Notes under the pieces: model-generated
Seen by the model: the letters and a program-made list of their open reading frames with translations, nothing else
Database searches by the model: none
What the model was told of the DNA's origin: nothing
DNA from: Capra hircus
Taxonomy: Eukaryota > Chordata > Mammalia > Artiodactyla > Bovidae
Direction of reading: 5' to 3'
NCBI RefSeq assembly: GCF_001704415.2
Contig: NC_030817.1
Span: 53,553,550 to 53,617,549 of the forward strand
DNA length: 64,000 bases
Program-made: the position numbers and the translations under genes
Shown here: one piece after another, positions 22,471-35,170 of the stretch
Position numbering within the stretch: position 1 is the stretch's first letter
Layout of the letters: every line of letters starts with the position of its first letter

Positions 22471-24309
22471 AAAAAAGGTTGATGTTGGATGAGTCAGTCA
22501 AGACATGAGACAGTGAGAAAATCCATGAGCCCTGAGAGGCACTGGGATGGAGAAATGACCTGGGTAGGCAGTGGGATGCTGCCAGCTCATGAGACTGATC
22601 ACAATGGTGTCAGGTGACCCTGAAGGGGTGGCATAATTTGGGCAAATGCCAGCAGTGTAATAGGTGTGGGCTGCGAAGAGGCAGAGGCCATCCAGTGATT
22701 TTACATCTTGGGAAGGCCAATGAGAGTTCACAGTAAAAAAATGGAGGGTCAGGAAAAAGTGGGGTCAAGGGAGGGCTGGGAGCTATATGAATGTTTGTCC
22801 AAGTTGAGAGTGCACCCCACCAATGAGAATAACACAGAAGCTCCTGGAAGGCAAACGGGGTGCCTGGTTTAACTGCTCTGGTGTTGGCATAAATCCAAGG
22901 AGCTCAAAGAGAAAAATAGGGGACTCACATCAATGCTCCCAGGTGAGAAATATAAAATGGAGGATGAAGACTTGTGAGTTTTGCTCTAGGATTTAGTATT
23001 AGTAAAGGACAGCCATCTGTGGAAGTATGAGGAAATCAATGAGCGTCTGGACTCAGGAGGGAAAAGATTTCATTGAAATCTTGGATAATTTCCACCATGT
23101 TTTCTACATGGTTACAAAGGACGGAATTGGAGTATATGCTGATTACCTTGAAAAGTAGACACATTCCCATATGAGTTCAATTTTCAAATGCTGACCTAAG
23201 GGCAATGTTTCATAGATTCTGACTGGAACGAGCCCAGTGGGAAAGGGCCTAGAAAGCATATGGCAAAGAGACTCTGAGTCCAGAGTATGATTTAGAAACT
23301 AAAGCAGTATGTGTCATCTGTGTATAACTATATAAATAATTACAATGGTTGAACGCTGCCTATTTCTCATCCAACCCAAGTAACAGCCCTGAAAAAGAAA
23401 GATAACGATGACCTGTGTGTTTGGAAGTCCAGAGGGACTGTTGGTGACAGAGCTCATGGCTTCCCTGGGAGGACCAAGAACACAACCAATCTTCCTCTGA
23501 CAAGGTAGGAGTGGGCAGAGGAAGGCATGAAGAATGGCTGCATTTCTACATCTGAAGGTCAGAACACGAGATCAAGCAATGTGTCTTTGCCATTTTAAAT
23601 CGGCAGACTTCGGACCCCCAGAAGGTAAGCAGGCGAGTCCTGTTTCCTGACTTGTAATGTAGGAATTTCTCCTCTCCTCTGTACCACCTTAGAGCAGGGG
23701 TAGAAAGGAACGCAAGTATTAACTGCTGCAATCCCTTTGGAAAGAAACTAATGTCCGGAGGACAACATGACCTGCCCAGACTCACCTGGTGGATGGCTTT
23801 GGGGCCAGGATGGGACCATCTAATTCACCTTTCCTATCCCAATCCTCAGCAATCCACCTGGAGACTGACCACAAAATTGCCTCTGATTCTACATTTTGGG
23901 TTTCACTCTCCATTCATTTGGATATACTCAAATATATCAAGCACTGGTCACTATATAGTTGTTTTTGTTTTTGTTTTCTTTCCCCCATACGTTACTTCCA
24001 CAACAGCCTTGAGGTGGCCAGCGGAAAAAAAACAAAACAAAACAAAGCACTCTTAACATTCACATTTATTTACATGAAATGCACACCAGGTATCTGGCCT
24101 GGACTCTTGCTTTCCCCGCAGTCTCCAGCTTGTATCAGTTCATTTCCCTAACAGGAAATAGGCGTCGACTTTGCAGATGGAAAGTAAATTTCCCAGCAGA
24201 TATTACCAGGCAGGTTACTAGCACTACTGGACAGTTTTATTTTTACTTTTGTTTCAAGGTAAGGTGGGGAACTCCACATTTGCCAGGTAGTCTGGTGAAA
24301 AAGGTAGAG
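22471..24309. other. Mostly unique sequence, no gene seen
   Basis: Purine-rich plus strand at 22490-23330. 23740-23825 weakly resembles a reversed MIR (GACCTGCCCAGACTCACCTG). T/A-rich runs lie at 23958-24050. No exon recognised. Confidence 0.45.
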
Positions 24310-24826
24310 TTTAATTCTTTTAATTTTATTTTTTAACTGAAGTATAGTTGATTTACACTGTTGTGTTAATTGCAGGCATACAGCACAGTAATACATATGT
24401 ATATGTGATTCAGATATATATATATATAAATATGTAAGTATATATATTTCTTTTTCAGATATATATATTTGTTTTTCAGATTCTTTTCCCTTACAGGTTG
24501 TTACAAAATACTGAGTATAATTCTGTATGCTATACAGTAGGTCCTTGTTGGTTATGTATTTTATATACTGTAATATGTATATGTTAACCCCAAATTCCTA
24601 ACTTATCCCTCTCTCCCCTTTTCCCTTTGCTAACTATAAGGGTGTTTTCTATGTCTATGGGTCTATTTTTGTTTTGTATATTAGTTTACTGGTATCCTTT
24701 TTTTTTTTTTTTAAGATTCCACATATAACTGATATCTTACGTTATCTGTCTTTCTCTATCTTACTACACTTAGTATGATAATCTCTAGGTTATCCATGTT
24801 GCTGCAAATGACATTATTTCCAAGGC
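24310..24826 (-). mobile_element. L1 3' end, antisense, ~515 bp
   Basis: AACTGAAGTATAGTTGATTT, CTATACAGTAGGTCCTTGTT, GGTTATGTATTTTATATACT, AAGATTCCACATATAACTGA and CATGTTGCTGCAAATGACAT follow the reversed L1 3'-UTR/ORF2-end order without a large gap. An AT expansion lies at 24410-24475. Confidence 0.95.
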
Positions 24827-27329
24827 AGTGTTTCTAACTTTGTATTGGCTTTAACATCAGAGGGCAAAACAAGAAACAAAGAACAAGATGTCGGCTGTGT
24901 GCTGAATAGAAGGGCACCTCGCAGGATCCTGGCTTTCTGCTCCTCTTCCCACATACAAACTTTCAAATCCCGAAACATTATGTGGGTTGAAGGGAATTGC
25001 TCTGCAGCACCTGAACTGTCAGCGTGGAAGTGGGTAGCTGAGGTGACTTGGCAGGACCTGCCTATAAACACCGGTTATCAGCTCATTCACAAGGTAAGCC
25101 AATCGGCGGCAAGTTAATGTGTTTTACTCTTCTCTGCATTAAATTGAAGGTTGTTGTGTTTTATAAAAACCCTATCATCTAAATATTTCACATTTAGATG
25201 AGAAAACGAGACAACATAAAGACAACCATAAGATTATGTCATTAGTAGCCACTTACCTGTATTTCATTAATAGTCATTTATAGGTATGGGCTACTTAAAG
25301 TCAGATTTCACTTCCCATGTATTTTCTAAAGGGTCAGATAGTATTGGGTGTGAGGTTGCCAGACAAAATACAGAATGTTCAGTTAGACTTGAATCAAAAT
25401 AAGTTTGAATAAATTTTTAATGTAAGTATGTTCCAAACACTGCATAGGACAGACTTTTATTCAACACTGGGTCCATTATTCAGCCAGTTTATTGATTATT
25501 CAGATAATTTTTGCCTCTGCTTCCTCCTTTTTTGACCTTTCAGTGACTTAATTTTAGGAGCCCCATTAGAGGGTGGAGAGAAATACACAAATCAAGCATG
25601 TTGGGTGTCCTACTTACCATCAGCTGAGGCTCATGTTTTAGTAGGGGAGGAATTTGATACTTCGGATTGAAAATGGTGATTATCTGCATTCTCCCCATTA
25701 CCATATAGACAGAATTAGCCACAGACTGATGTTTTCCAGAGTTTGGATTTTGCAGAGCAGTAAAATGTAGAAAGAAAAGGAAATTGTAAAACTGTGAGAA
25801 GATCAATATATGGTTGCCAAGTTTAACTTCGATCAAATAAGAATGTTAAAAATACCACAACTGCCATCTTCAATGATTATTACTTCATAAAAGAAAATAA
25901 CATTTGAATATTTCCAAAGTAGGAAAGATGTACTCTTAGAAGAATAAAAGTTCTTAAATAACTTTGGCAGGCTTCCAATGAACCCATCCTTAGTTTTGGG
26001 GAAACTTTGTTGCAGTGTGGTAACCAGGTATGCCACAAGAGCATAAAACCTGCAGCAATATTGCACATCATACAGGTTTGTGCTAATGGGGGTGATCACA
26101 GAACAACTTTTAGTAAAGAAAGAGAAGGTGAACACAGTCAGTTTGGATTTTGATGACCTTAAATTAATAGCTAATGTAAGATTTATGTTCTGAGAAGCAT
26201 CTTATTTGTATGGGAGTCTGTTGTAATTTTTCTCAAACCAGGAAGCATTTTCTCAAAAGGTATAGAAAATCCTTTTCTAAATTTCCTTTGGAGCATAGGA
26301 CACTGTATGTACTGTTCCTCTCTCTTTCTCTCTAAAATGAATGCTTCAGGAAATGGATAATATGACATTGAACTTCAACAGCTTCCCTTCCTAAGAGAGT
26401 TCAGAGGTCTTTGAAACCACAGGTAATGAAGCCTCCTGGCTCCCGTGAGCTAGCAGAATGGTGACCCTGGCTGAGAAGAGTTGGCCCAAAGGCAGGTGTA
26501 GTTGGTAGCAGTGCTGGGAGACCGAGTCCCCAAGTTCAGAGTTTCCATCACCCTTCCCATTTTTCACAAAGGAAAAGGATGGTATGAACATGGAGAATTG
26601 CCTGAAATTTCTGAGTAATTAATAGAAACCACGATTAAAATAAATCGCCCAATCCAAGTCTTGTGGGTAATTTTTTTTCTGTCCTTCTTCTGCCTGAGAA
26701 ACACATACGAAGACTTCTTGCCACAGGAACTCTTCTTTAAATAGGACTGAAATTCAGTTTCATAAGCCGCAGAGAGATTCAAAGTATTATTCACCAATGA
26801 TCTCCAGATATTCTTTCCTTCTCCCCATGCTTGAAAGTTGGAAACTTTTTAGGGTCTCTCAGAGTCAAAGTAGTAGACACTGAACTCACAACACACACAC
26901 TGAAATATACATTAGCATATGTTTAAAAACATGAAGACTACCCCCAACTTTTAAAATATTTTGATACACTTTAATTTTTCTAGTTATAGGGTTATTTGGT
27001 GTCTTTTGATTCTATATATTCACTTGATAAAATTGATATTATCTTTAAAATATTTCTCACTTTATAACTATCCATAGCTTTATTTTAAAGCATATACTAC
27101 AAATCACGTGAAAAATATTTTACCCCTCGTTTTAACAAATGATAATCTCTGCCTTAGGGCAGTGGGATAGAGGGCCTTTTCTACATTGTATTTTCCTGTG
27201 ATGATGGTACTTTCATAAGTAAAATAATTGTTTATTACTTTCATATTAAGTAAAAACCAAAGATAAAAAACACATGCACTTTCATTGAAACTAACTTCAA
27301 TCTAAATTTTAAGTATCACCTCATAATTG
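24827..27329. other. Unique sequence, no gene seen
   Basis: Contains an ORF at 24845-25117 that crosses a good splice-donor-like AAG/GTAAGC at 25091-25099 but has no matching acceptor. 26900-27300 is very AT-rich. Frames of 60-100 codons match nothing known. Confidence 0.45.
25345..25455. mobile_element. Old mammalian interspersed repeat, family not named
   Basis: GGTTGCCAGACAAAATACAG, then GTTCAGTTAGACTTGAATC and TAATGTAAGTATGTTCCAAA matches a pattern I know from many mammalian loci, but I cannot name the family with confidence. Confidence 0.45.
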
Positions 27330-27520
27330 AAAGTAAAATTCGCTCAGTCGTGTCCGACTCTTTGCAACCCCATGGACTATACAGTCCACGGAATTCTCTA
27401 GGCCAGAATACTGGAGTGGATAGCTTACCCCTTCTCCAGCGGATCTTCCCGATCCAGGGATTGAACTGGGGTCTCCTGCATTGCAGGTGGATTCTTTATC
27501 AACTGAGCTATCAGGGAACC
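27330..27520 (-). mobile_element. Bov-tA SINE, antisense
   Basis: CGCTCAGTCGTGTCCGACTC, CATGGACTATACAGTCCACG, AGGGATTGAACTGGGGTCTC and GAGCTATCAGGGAACC. Body and tRNA head are both present. Confidence 0.95.
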
Positions 27521-28244
27521 TCACATTTAATCTTACCCTGTTAACCACCATCTTCTTCCTGACCTACCTGAGAAACTCAATACCCCTTCTATATTTGAGA
27601 CATTTGTCTTTCTGAGAGAAATGCACCCAACTTTTTTTTTTTTAAGCCTCTCAATCTCAGCTCTTTTGTAATTACTCTAGCACAGGTATTTTCCTCCCAG
27701 CCCTTTTCCACATCAGCTTGTTTTCATTCCCCTCTCTTTGTTATTTGCCTTACTAATTCTGACATGATGACTTCTTTCAGGCTCAGCCAAATAGAAGTGC
27801 AAGATTTTGGCTTGGATTCCACACTGATGTTTCACAGAAAGTCAGCTCTTGTTCCAGGTACTTGATAAACATCTAACTTCTTGCTGTTTCTAAGTGATGA
27901 TCATTTTGGTTAGCAAGTATGCAGCCCTTCAGACACCGTTCCCTCCTACACAACATGTAAGCTAATGAACCCCATGGAGTGTGGCCGGCTCTCTACCTCT
28001 TTTGAATGTTTTCTGTCACCCGGGCCAAGCTGCTGCGGCCGGGACTCTGCATACGGGGGCTGCCTCAGGGCAGGTGGAGGGGTTCACATAACCGTGGCCC
28101 TCACGTTGCAATGTAAGGAGAGCTGTTAGCTTACACCCTTCCCATGTATTTCTCTTCCTAACCACCAAATGTGAGGAAAATGTGCTATTTTTATTTATTT
28201 TCAGGGAGTGAACATGAAATCTTAGGGTGATGGTGGCATATGGC
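27521..28244. other. Unique sequence, no gene seen
   Basis: A modest GC peak at 27980-28110 contains about seven CpG (for example GCGGCCGGG), too few for an island. No exon recognised. Confidence 0.5.
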
Positions 28245-28259
28245 TGAATTATGTCTTTT

Positions 28260-28443
28260 TTTAAATATATTTTTTATAACAAATGAACTATATGTGTGTG
28301 TATTTTTTATTTTTTCTGGCTGTGTTGGGTCTTCACTGTATTGCTTCTCTAGTTGTGGCATGTGGGTTTAGTTGCCCTGCACCACATGGGATCTTAGCTC
28401 CCCGACCAGGGATTGAACCTGCATTCCCTACAATGGGAGGTGG
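28260..28443 (-). mobile_element. CHR-type SINE, antisense, with TSD
   Basis: T-rich reversed tail, TTTCTGGCTGTGTTGGGTCT, TAGTTGTGGCATGTGGGTTT and CCCGACCAGGGATTGAACC. TSD TGAATTATGTCTTTT (28245-28259) and TGAATCATGTCTTTT (28444-28458), one transition. Confidence 0.93.
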
Positions 28444-28458
28444 TGAATCATGTCTTTT

Positions 28459-29850
28459 AGTCCTGACTCAAATAAATTAGATGTTTCTGGTTGTTGTTGT
28501 TGGCAAGAGGGGAAAAAAGAGAGCTTTAAATCCAAAGAAAATTAGATGAAAAAGCTAGATTTTCCTAATTCCTGGGTTCTAGATATAAAGAAAACACAGC
28601 CACAATGAATAATATAATCAAACTGGAGGAAGTTGTAATCACTGACATTTTTTTCTGGCCAGACACCCCAAATCTGTGTACTTAGATTTTAATTACGTTT
28701 GCCCCTATCCATTTAAAATATGCTTTCTGCAATCAGAATACAACAACAAGATTTAAAGGGAAAAGAACCAGCTAAAAACCTTTCCAAAAACATCTAAGGT
28801 TTCTTGGACAGTGATACTTTCATTCAGGGATGCTGTGTGGTCTCATAGAAATGAATCAGAGACTTGGCCCCCCATTTCCTCAGAAAGAAACATGCTTCAA
28901 ATTGTTAGAGTAAATGAGATGGACAAAATACAAGCTGCATTTTGCTTTTAATTTCAACTAAACAAACAAACAAACAAACTCACTTTGGACTTATCTGGAG
29001 AAAAATACTGAGCCTGTTCATCTCCCTTCCTCTGCCCAAGTTAACTCTGGTATGACTGAGTGTATTTTCAGATCCGGCTCTCACTGTGATTGTAATGCTG
29101 TTAATAGCGATAGTGATCACAGGGCTTATCACTTTAAGAGTCACCATTTTAAAACACCAAAATAAAAAATTTTAGGTTAACTGTTCCCTCTGCCTGTTTC
29201 GCAAATGACTCCCCGATGAAGCATGTTTATGCATATTTAGAAATGGTCTACAAGGTGGGCAGAGAAGTTCACCCAGGTCCTTACAGAGTCCTTTCCACTG
29301 TAGGAAATCTGTGTTTTCATTCCTTTCAAGTCTCTCTTCTCAGACTGGAAAGAACAGATGGAAACAATCCCATCTTGCCACTCTTGGAAAGGGGGCGGTG
29401 TCCTGCTCGTATTCCCTGGCTTTTATTTAGATCAAGTGTGGGTGAAAGAGAAGGGGAAACTAGATCTTGAGGAAGGAGAAGAAGAGAAAGTAGCCACCTT
29501 ACAGATCACCTAGCAATCTGCCCTTTGGAGTAAACGGACTCACAATAGCTAGAGTACCTTTATGGATCTGAAGTATCCAGTGGTCTCTACTCTCAAGCAG
29601 AACACACTCTAAGATTGCTGAAGAAAGATGCCTACCAATGATTCTGTTTAAAATTATTATGATAATTTACAGAGGAAGAAAATAATTATTTTTCCTCTAT
29701 CCATCTTCATCCATGGCTGGGGTTCTGCAAATTAGAATGATAAAAGACAGTTGAATGAGAGAAAAACAAGTTTCTGAACTCTACACATAGGATACTCAGT
29801 GATGAGAAACTCAAAGAAATGGTTACAAGTTGAGCTTCTAAGGCATTTTG
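28459..29850. other. Unique sequence, no gene seen
   Basis: Includes a short (AAAC)n at 28959-28979. No transposon or exon recognised. Confidence 0.5.
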
Positions 29851-30067
29851 TGTGTGTGTGCTCAGTTGCTTCAGCTGTGTACGACTCTGTGTGACCCCAT
29901 GGACTATAAACCCACCAGGCTCCTCTGTAGGTTCTCCAGGCAAGAATACTAGAGTAGGTTGCCATTTCCTAACCCAGGGGATCTTCCCAATCCAGGGATC
30001 AAACCCTCATCTCTTGTGTCTCCTGCATTGGCAGGCAGGTTCTTTACCATTATTGCCACCTGAGAAG
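29851..30067 (-). mobile_element. Bov-tA SINE, antisense, full length
   Basis: A TG-repeat tail leads into GCTCAGTTGCTTCAGCTGTG, CTCCAGGCAAGAATACTAGA, CAATCCAGGGATCAAACCC and a final TGCCACCTGAGAAGC. The (TG)n is the SINE's reversed tail. Confidence 0.94.
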
Positions 30068-30469
30068 CATTCTAAATATTCTATGGCCTCTTAGGAAAGA
30101 ACAATACATTTATAGAGAAGTGACAATATAAAGGAGAAGGGTTTTAGATTTCCAAGGATGGTAAACAGTAGGAAGGTAAATACATGGGGGGAACCAATGG
30201 AAAATAAAGATTGTTTTAGCAAACTTTGTTATGTAGATTCCCCTGGTGCAGTTTCTGGGCTGGTTAAGAGTCTAGAGTTGTCTCTGGTGGTTAAGAATCA
30301 GCCTGTTCTTCTGGTAGTAATGGCAAGGTCATAGGGCTTGTCTTGTGTCTGCTTTTTCTCAGTTGTTTTCAGTTCAAAATAAGCCTTTTGCCACAGTGGC
30401 AAGTTTTGGGTGGCATACTCTGAACCCCATTCAGGTTCAATTTCTCCTTCCTAAAATTAAGACATATAT
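30068..30469. other. Unique sequence, possible SINE scrap
   Basis: GATTCCCCTGGTGCAG near 30238 and TGGTTAAGAATCAGCCTG near 30287 each resemble a CHR/Bov-tA head, but neither continues. No gene seen. Confidence 0.35.
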
Positions 30470-31660
30470 ATGGTAGAAAGTTTGGAGTGTATACAGAAGT
30501 TTCAAAAAGCATGCATAAACACAACTAAATCTTATTAGTCACATGCAGGCACATTTAGGAATGGTTCCAGTATTTTTTCCTATGCTCTTTTTTTTCTTCA
30601 CATAGCTGAGCATTCCTTACACAGAATTTCACATACCATGTTTTTGTTCAATCAATCAAAAATGTTTTTCTCATGCTATTATTCATTCTTTAAATATTAT
30701 TCTAATGGTAATATAATTTTCTATCATATGAGTATATCATAATTTATTGATAATTTTCCTAATATTAGACATCTTGGGTATACTTAAATAAATATTTTGT
30801 GTGTATGCACAAATCTTACCACTTCAAATTATCTCCTTAGGACAATCTACTAGGAGCAGCAATATGCGATCAAGAATATAATTTTTTTGGTCTCTAGTAC
30901 ATATTACCAGGAAGGTTATATCAATTTACATTAATACCATACATTAATGTCTTCCTGAAGCTCTGACTGCATTGATTAATGTCATTTTAAAATCTTTGCT
31001 ATTTTGTAATGTCCCTGTTACTTAACTTTGTATTCGCTGGTGAGGCAGAGAATTGTTTAGTATATAATTAGCTATTTGTATTTTCTCATCTGTGAATGAT
31101 CAGTTCATGATCTTTGTCCATTTTCTCATTGATTTACTATAACACTTTAGAAACCACAGTTATCAGCTTTCTTTGTGTCTGAATTTTTGAAAAAAAAAAA
31201 AAAAAAAAAAACCATCTTCTTAAACCAGTTTGCTTTTGTCTTCTGGTTTTGTTATGATTATTTTTGAGGTATAGAAATTTTATATTTCTCTATATTTCAA
31301 TTTATTGGCCTTCTGCCCTGATATTTCTTCCATTGCTTTAATGTATATAAAAACTTTATCCATCTAGACTAGACAAATATGCAGAAATAACATTCTTCTA
31401 GTTATTGAATACATTTTCCAAAAATAGTATTTCTTAAATCTACCTAGAACTTAATTTGTTATATGGCATGAGGAAAAATTCCTTTTTTTCCTAGTAAACC
31501 AACATCCTGGCACCACTTACTGACTCTCTTTCCCACAGTTTTTAATATGTATTCTCTATACACGCATTCAAGACTTCGTAAAAATGCAAGATTACATTTC
31601 AGGGTTTCCTACTGATTTCTTTGCTTATTCTCTTACCAGTAGTTTCTCCACTCCTAATTT
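30470..31660 (-). mobile_element. Old L1M LINE, antisense, ~1.2 kb
   Basis: GAGTATATCATAATTTATTG, GATCTTTGTCCATTTTCTCA, TTGAGGTATAGAAATTTTAT, AACTTTATCCATCTAGACT and CATCCTGGCACCACTTACTG follow the reversed ORF2-end/3'-UTR order of old L1M elements. Very diverged, with no usable reading frame. An A22 run at 31190-31211 interrupts it. Confidence 0.75.
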
Positions 31661-33744
31661 TTCTTTTCTGAGGTTCTTTTATCTTTTGCATTAGACTCTT
31701 TCCACTTAAAAGGTGGCCAAGATGTGCACAAAGAAGACTGTTTCAAATTACTGGAGAAAGACAATCGCTGCCTTTATAGTTTTGGGTCTTAGGTGAAAAA
31801 GATACAGCGTTAGTTCCTGCTATGACACAGAATATCAGAAAGGACTTTCTTAGTTTCTTGACAGTCATAGTAGTAGTAATATGTAGAAGAAGAATTACGT
31901 ATCTTTTTATTCATCTCAAGAGAAGAAAATTTCCACTGAGGAGATTAAGACGTTTAATGCTGAAAGATCATCTCTGCTTCTAGGGCACCAGTAAAGATTT
32001 CAACCCATGTATCTGCAGAAAATTGCCAGAAACTGTCACAAAATGAAAAATGAGAGAAAGCCCGATGGTCCTGCTAGGTTTCTATAAGGTATGTGCCAAA
32101 TAATTTTTTGCTTTTAAGGCTTAACAGTGAGTATCTTAGGATGACAGAGTTTATAGTTGAATTTTTTCTTCTTTAATTTCATTATATTTTCATTTCCCCT
32201 CAAATTGCATTTTTTTTCCCTTCGTAACGGTCTGTTAATTAACTTATGAAAATACAGTACTAGAAGCCTTAGTCCCAACAAGTGCAATAGTACCAAAAGT
32301 GTATTTTCTGTTTCTTCACCTCTGTTCTTAATAGACACAGCAACACTAAAACTCATCTCGTTAGAACAGATTTTGTGAAAATAAGAAAGGACGTTTCTAA
32401 ACCAAGTGCTTTTCCTCTGAATATGATTTAACCCAAAATGAGGTTTGGGACTGGAAGAAGGAATGAAAAACTACCTCTTAAAATTTCTATATCTAAAGCT
32501 AATAGGAATTCTTTTGCAGTAGCCTTTTTTTTTTCTCTTGACAACCAAGGATTGATACATCTTGCATGTTAAAAAGTAGAAGACTATCAGTAAGCACTGA
32601 CCGGCTACAATTTGTTTTCCTTGTAATTTCCCTTTTTGTGATGCAATTGGCGCTCTTTTACTGTCTTAAAATTTTCCATTTTTCTTCAATGGTTTCTACT
32701 TTCCTCTTTTCTTAGCTCTTAATTCATTAGTAGATATTTCTCTCTGGTTGACCAACAGTGATGGGGGTCAGAGTCATGGACAATATATGATATCTGGTTT
32801 TGTCTCACTTGAGAAAACCTAAACCTGTGCTTCAGCCTAAAATTAGTCACTTCAAGCAAAAGTGCTAGTCAGCCTCTGTGGTGGCAATCATTTAGTTGTT
32901 GTAAGCACTTCAGAATACCTGGTATAAATTTTTCACACACCCGTCCCACCCACCCACCCAAAGCAAGTTTATCTTTGTTCTCAAACCATAAGCTGCATTT
33001 GGTATTTCTTTTCCATGCCACATTGAAAAGAAATAAAAATCAAGTGCTGTACATATCTCTTCAACACATAAACAATTAGGTAATAGTCCATTTCCCCCTT
33101 AAACATTTTATGCTTGTTTCCTATTTTAGAATCACACTTAAAAGCCATCAAAGCACCCACAGAACCAGTAGCTCTTCATTTTGGGGGTCTGGGGAGTGTT
33201 GGGCATGTAAGGTGTTTGCTCTACCATAGATGTCCATGTAATTTCTTGGAACGAGGCTTCTGATGGATAACCCAGGGAGATGGAGGAAGCTTCTTTCAAC
33301 TCAGATACTGTCAGGGCCAATGTGCCTTTCAGGATACTGTCTGTGAGATTCTGAGCATTGAAAGTGTAAAAAAAATTGAGCTGGACAAATCCCTGTCACT
33401 ACTTTTTCTGCTAAATATAGATGAGTTGTCATCGGGTTGCACAAGCAACTTCCAGCTATAGCTCCTCTGGAGGAGAAGCCGGCATGGGGCTTATGTCTCT
33501 GGTCGTTAAAATGCATAGAGAAGGTCTGACCCGACCTGGGTGTTGTGGGGAGAAAGGAATCTAGGTTTTGGTTAAATGTATAAGGACACACTGTGGGGGA
33601 GGAGGTAAAGCAGACGATGGTATTGGCTTAAAACCTCATTAAACAGTGAAAACTTGGAGGAAAAGATGTACAGGAGTGCTTCCCCTGGGGTCTGTGTTCA
33701 AGCTCCTTCTCTAGCACTGCTTTGGAAGCAATGTGGGAAAAGGG
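31661..33744. other. Unique sequence, no gene seen
   Basis: AT-rich to about 33100. Two adjoining minus-strand frames at 33138-33320 and 33301-33591 (60 and 96 codons) read no family I recognise. A CCCACCCACCCACCCA tract lies near 32945-32960. Confidence 0.45.
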
Positions 33745-33945
33745 CATGAGGTTATGAAATATGGTGTCAGATGGTCCTGAGTTTAAATCTTGGCTTAATC
33801 TAAACTTCTGTTAGATTTGGAGTTACTTAACTTCTCTGAGCTTCAGAGTCCTAATACATAAAATATTAGGTAAAATAATATCTCATGGCCTTACTAGGAT
33901 TAACATTAGGGTTAAAGTACAAGGCATATGTAAAAGATACCTAGC
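33745..33945 (+). mobile_element. MIR SINE, sense
   Basis: GGTCCTGAGTTTAAATCTTG, GGAGTTACTTAACTTCTCTG and AGCTTCAGAGTCCTAATACA follow the MIR order, with a weaker downstream end. Confidence 0.75.
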
Positions 33946-33947
33946 AG

Positions 33948-34147
33948 GAAGCTGCTGTATAGCGCAGGGAGCTCAGCTCAGTGCTCTGTGACGACCTAGA
34001 GGGCTGCGATGCTGGGGGGAGGGTGGGAGAGATGCTTAAGAGGGAGCAGCTATATGTATAATATATAGCTGATTCACTTTGTTGTGCAGCAGAAACTAGC
34101 ACAACATTGTAAAGCAATTATACACCAAAAACTTGTTTTAAAAAGTA
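33948..34147 (+). mobile_element. Ruminant-type L1 3' end, sense
   Basis: GCTGCTGTATAGCGCAGGGA, GCTCAGTGCTCTGTGACGAC, GCTGATTCACTTTGTTGTGC and AGCACAACATTGTAAAGCAA, then an A-rich end. Insertion is 5'-truncated to ~200 bp. Confidence 0.93.
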
Positions 34148-34299
34148 GATGGTACTACTAATCGCTTAACTTCCGGTGGTGCCTGTCTCCTTATCCCAAT
34201 TGAGGCAAATAATTTAAGCTTCCCTGAAAAGAAAAAAAGCTTGTTCTTCTCTTATCAAATCCTATTGTTTCTACCTTCAAAGTATATCCAGAATTTGTC

Positions 34300-35170
34300 C
34301 CTTTTTTCCCAACCCCAGGGCTACCAAGCTAGTACAAGTCACTCTCTCACCAAGGCCATTGTCAACAGCTTTCTATCAACTTGCTCTCTATTTCTAAACC
34401 CTATACAGTCCATCACTGCAGAACAGGCAGAGAGAACTTTCAAAAACCTCATGTTAAATCATGCTATTCTCCTACCTGAAGCCCTCCAATGGTTTCTTGC
34501 TGCTGCTGCTGCTGCTAAGTCGCTTCAGTCGTGTCCAACTCTGTGTGACCCCATAGATGGCAGCCCTCCAGGCTCCCCCGTCCCTGGGATTCTCCAGGCA
34601 AGAACACTGGAGTGGGTTGCCAATTCCTTCTCCAATGCATGAAAGTGAAGAGTGAAAGTGAAGTTGCTCAGTCGTGTCTGACTCTTAGCGATGACATCCA
34701 AACCTCATCACAGCCTTCGAGGCTCCATGATATCCGGCCCTTTCTACCTCTTTCCTCTTTGACTTCATCTGCCGTCACTTTCTTCTTTTATTAATATTTT
34801 CCAGCTATACTGGCCTAATTTAACTTCCCAGAACACGTCATGTTTATTTGTACCCCAGGCCCTTTGTATGTGCTGTTTCCATAGCTTGGAAGAAGTTCCT
34901 TCCGTATTCTGTTGTGGCTGAAACCTTCTCAACAGTTAGGTCACACATTCCCTTCTAAAATTTTTCGTCCCTGGTCAAGTCTCTATCACAGCCCTATTTC
35001 ATTTCTCTTTTTCGTAACACTTATCACTAAATGAAATTATTTTAAATTTGGCTTCTCTGATTCCCCCACTAGGGATGGAAATGTCATGAAAGAAGAGGAT
35101 TATACTTTTTAACTTCTGAATAAGCCCAGAACACTCAGTCAGCATGTGGTGAATGAATTCTGAATAAATA
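34300..35170 (+). mobile_element. L2 LINE 3' portion, split by Bov-A2
   Basis: Left: ATCATGCTATTCTCCTACCT, GAAGCCCTCCAATGG. Right: GACATCCAAACCTCATCACA, CAGGCCCTTTGTATGTGCTG, CTTGGAAGAAGTTCCTTCC, AACACTTATCACTAAATGAA and a final GGTGAATGAATTCTG. This is one of the best-preserved ancient elements here, about 680 bp without the SINE. The L2 reading frame is broken throughout. Confidence 0.85.
34499..34691 (-). mobile_element. Bov-A2 SINE, antisense, 5'-truncated, inside L2
   Basis: Reversed (AGC)n tail, full 3' monomer and the GAAAGTGAAGAGTGAAAGTG linker, then only the first part of the second monomer (ends GTCTGACTCTTAGCG). Confidence 0.95.

Noticed and set aside
27980..28110. Second possible CpG island
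   Set aside because: Only about seven CpG in 130 bp and no GC box; below what would normally be called an island.
33138..33591. Two adjoining minus-strand frames that might form an old pseudogene
   Set aside because: Translations resemble nothing I know, and there is no poly(A) or TSD to suggest a processed copy.
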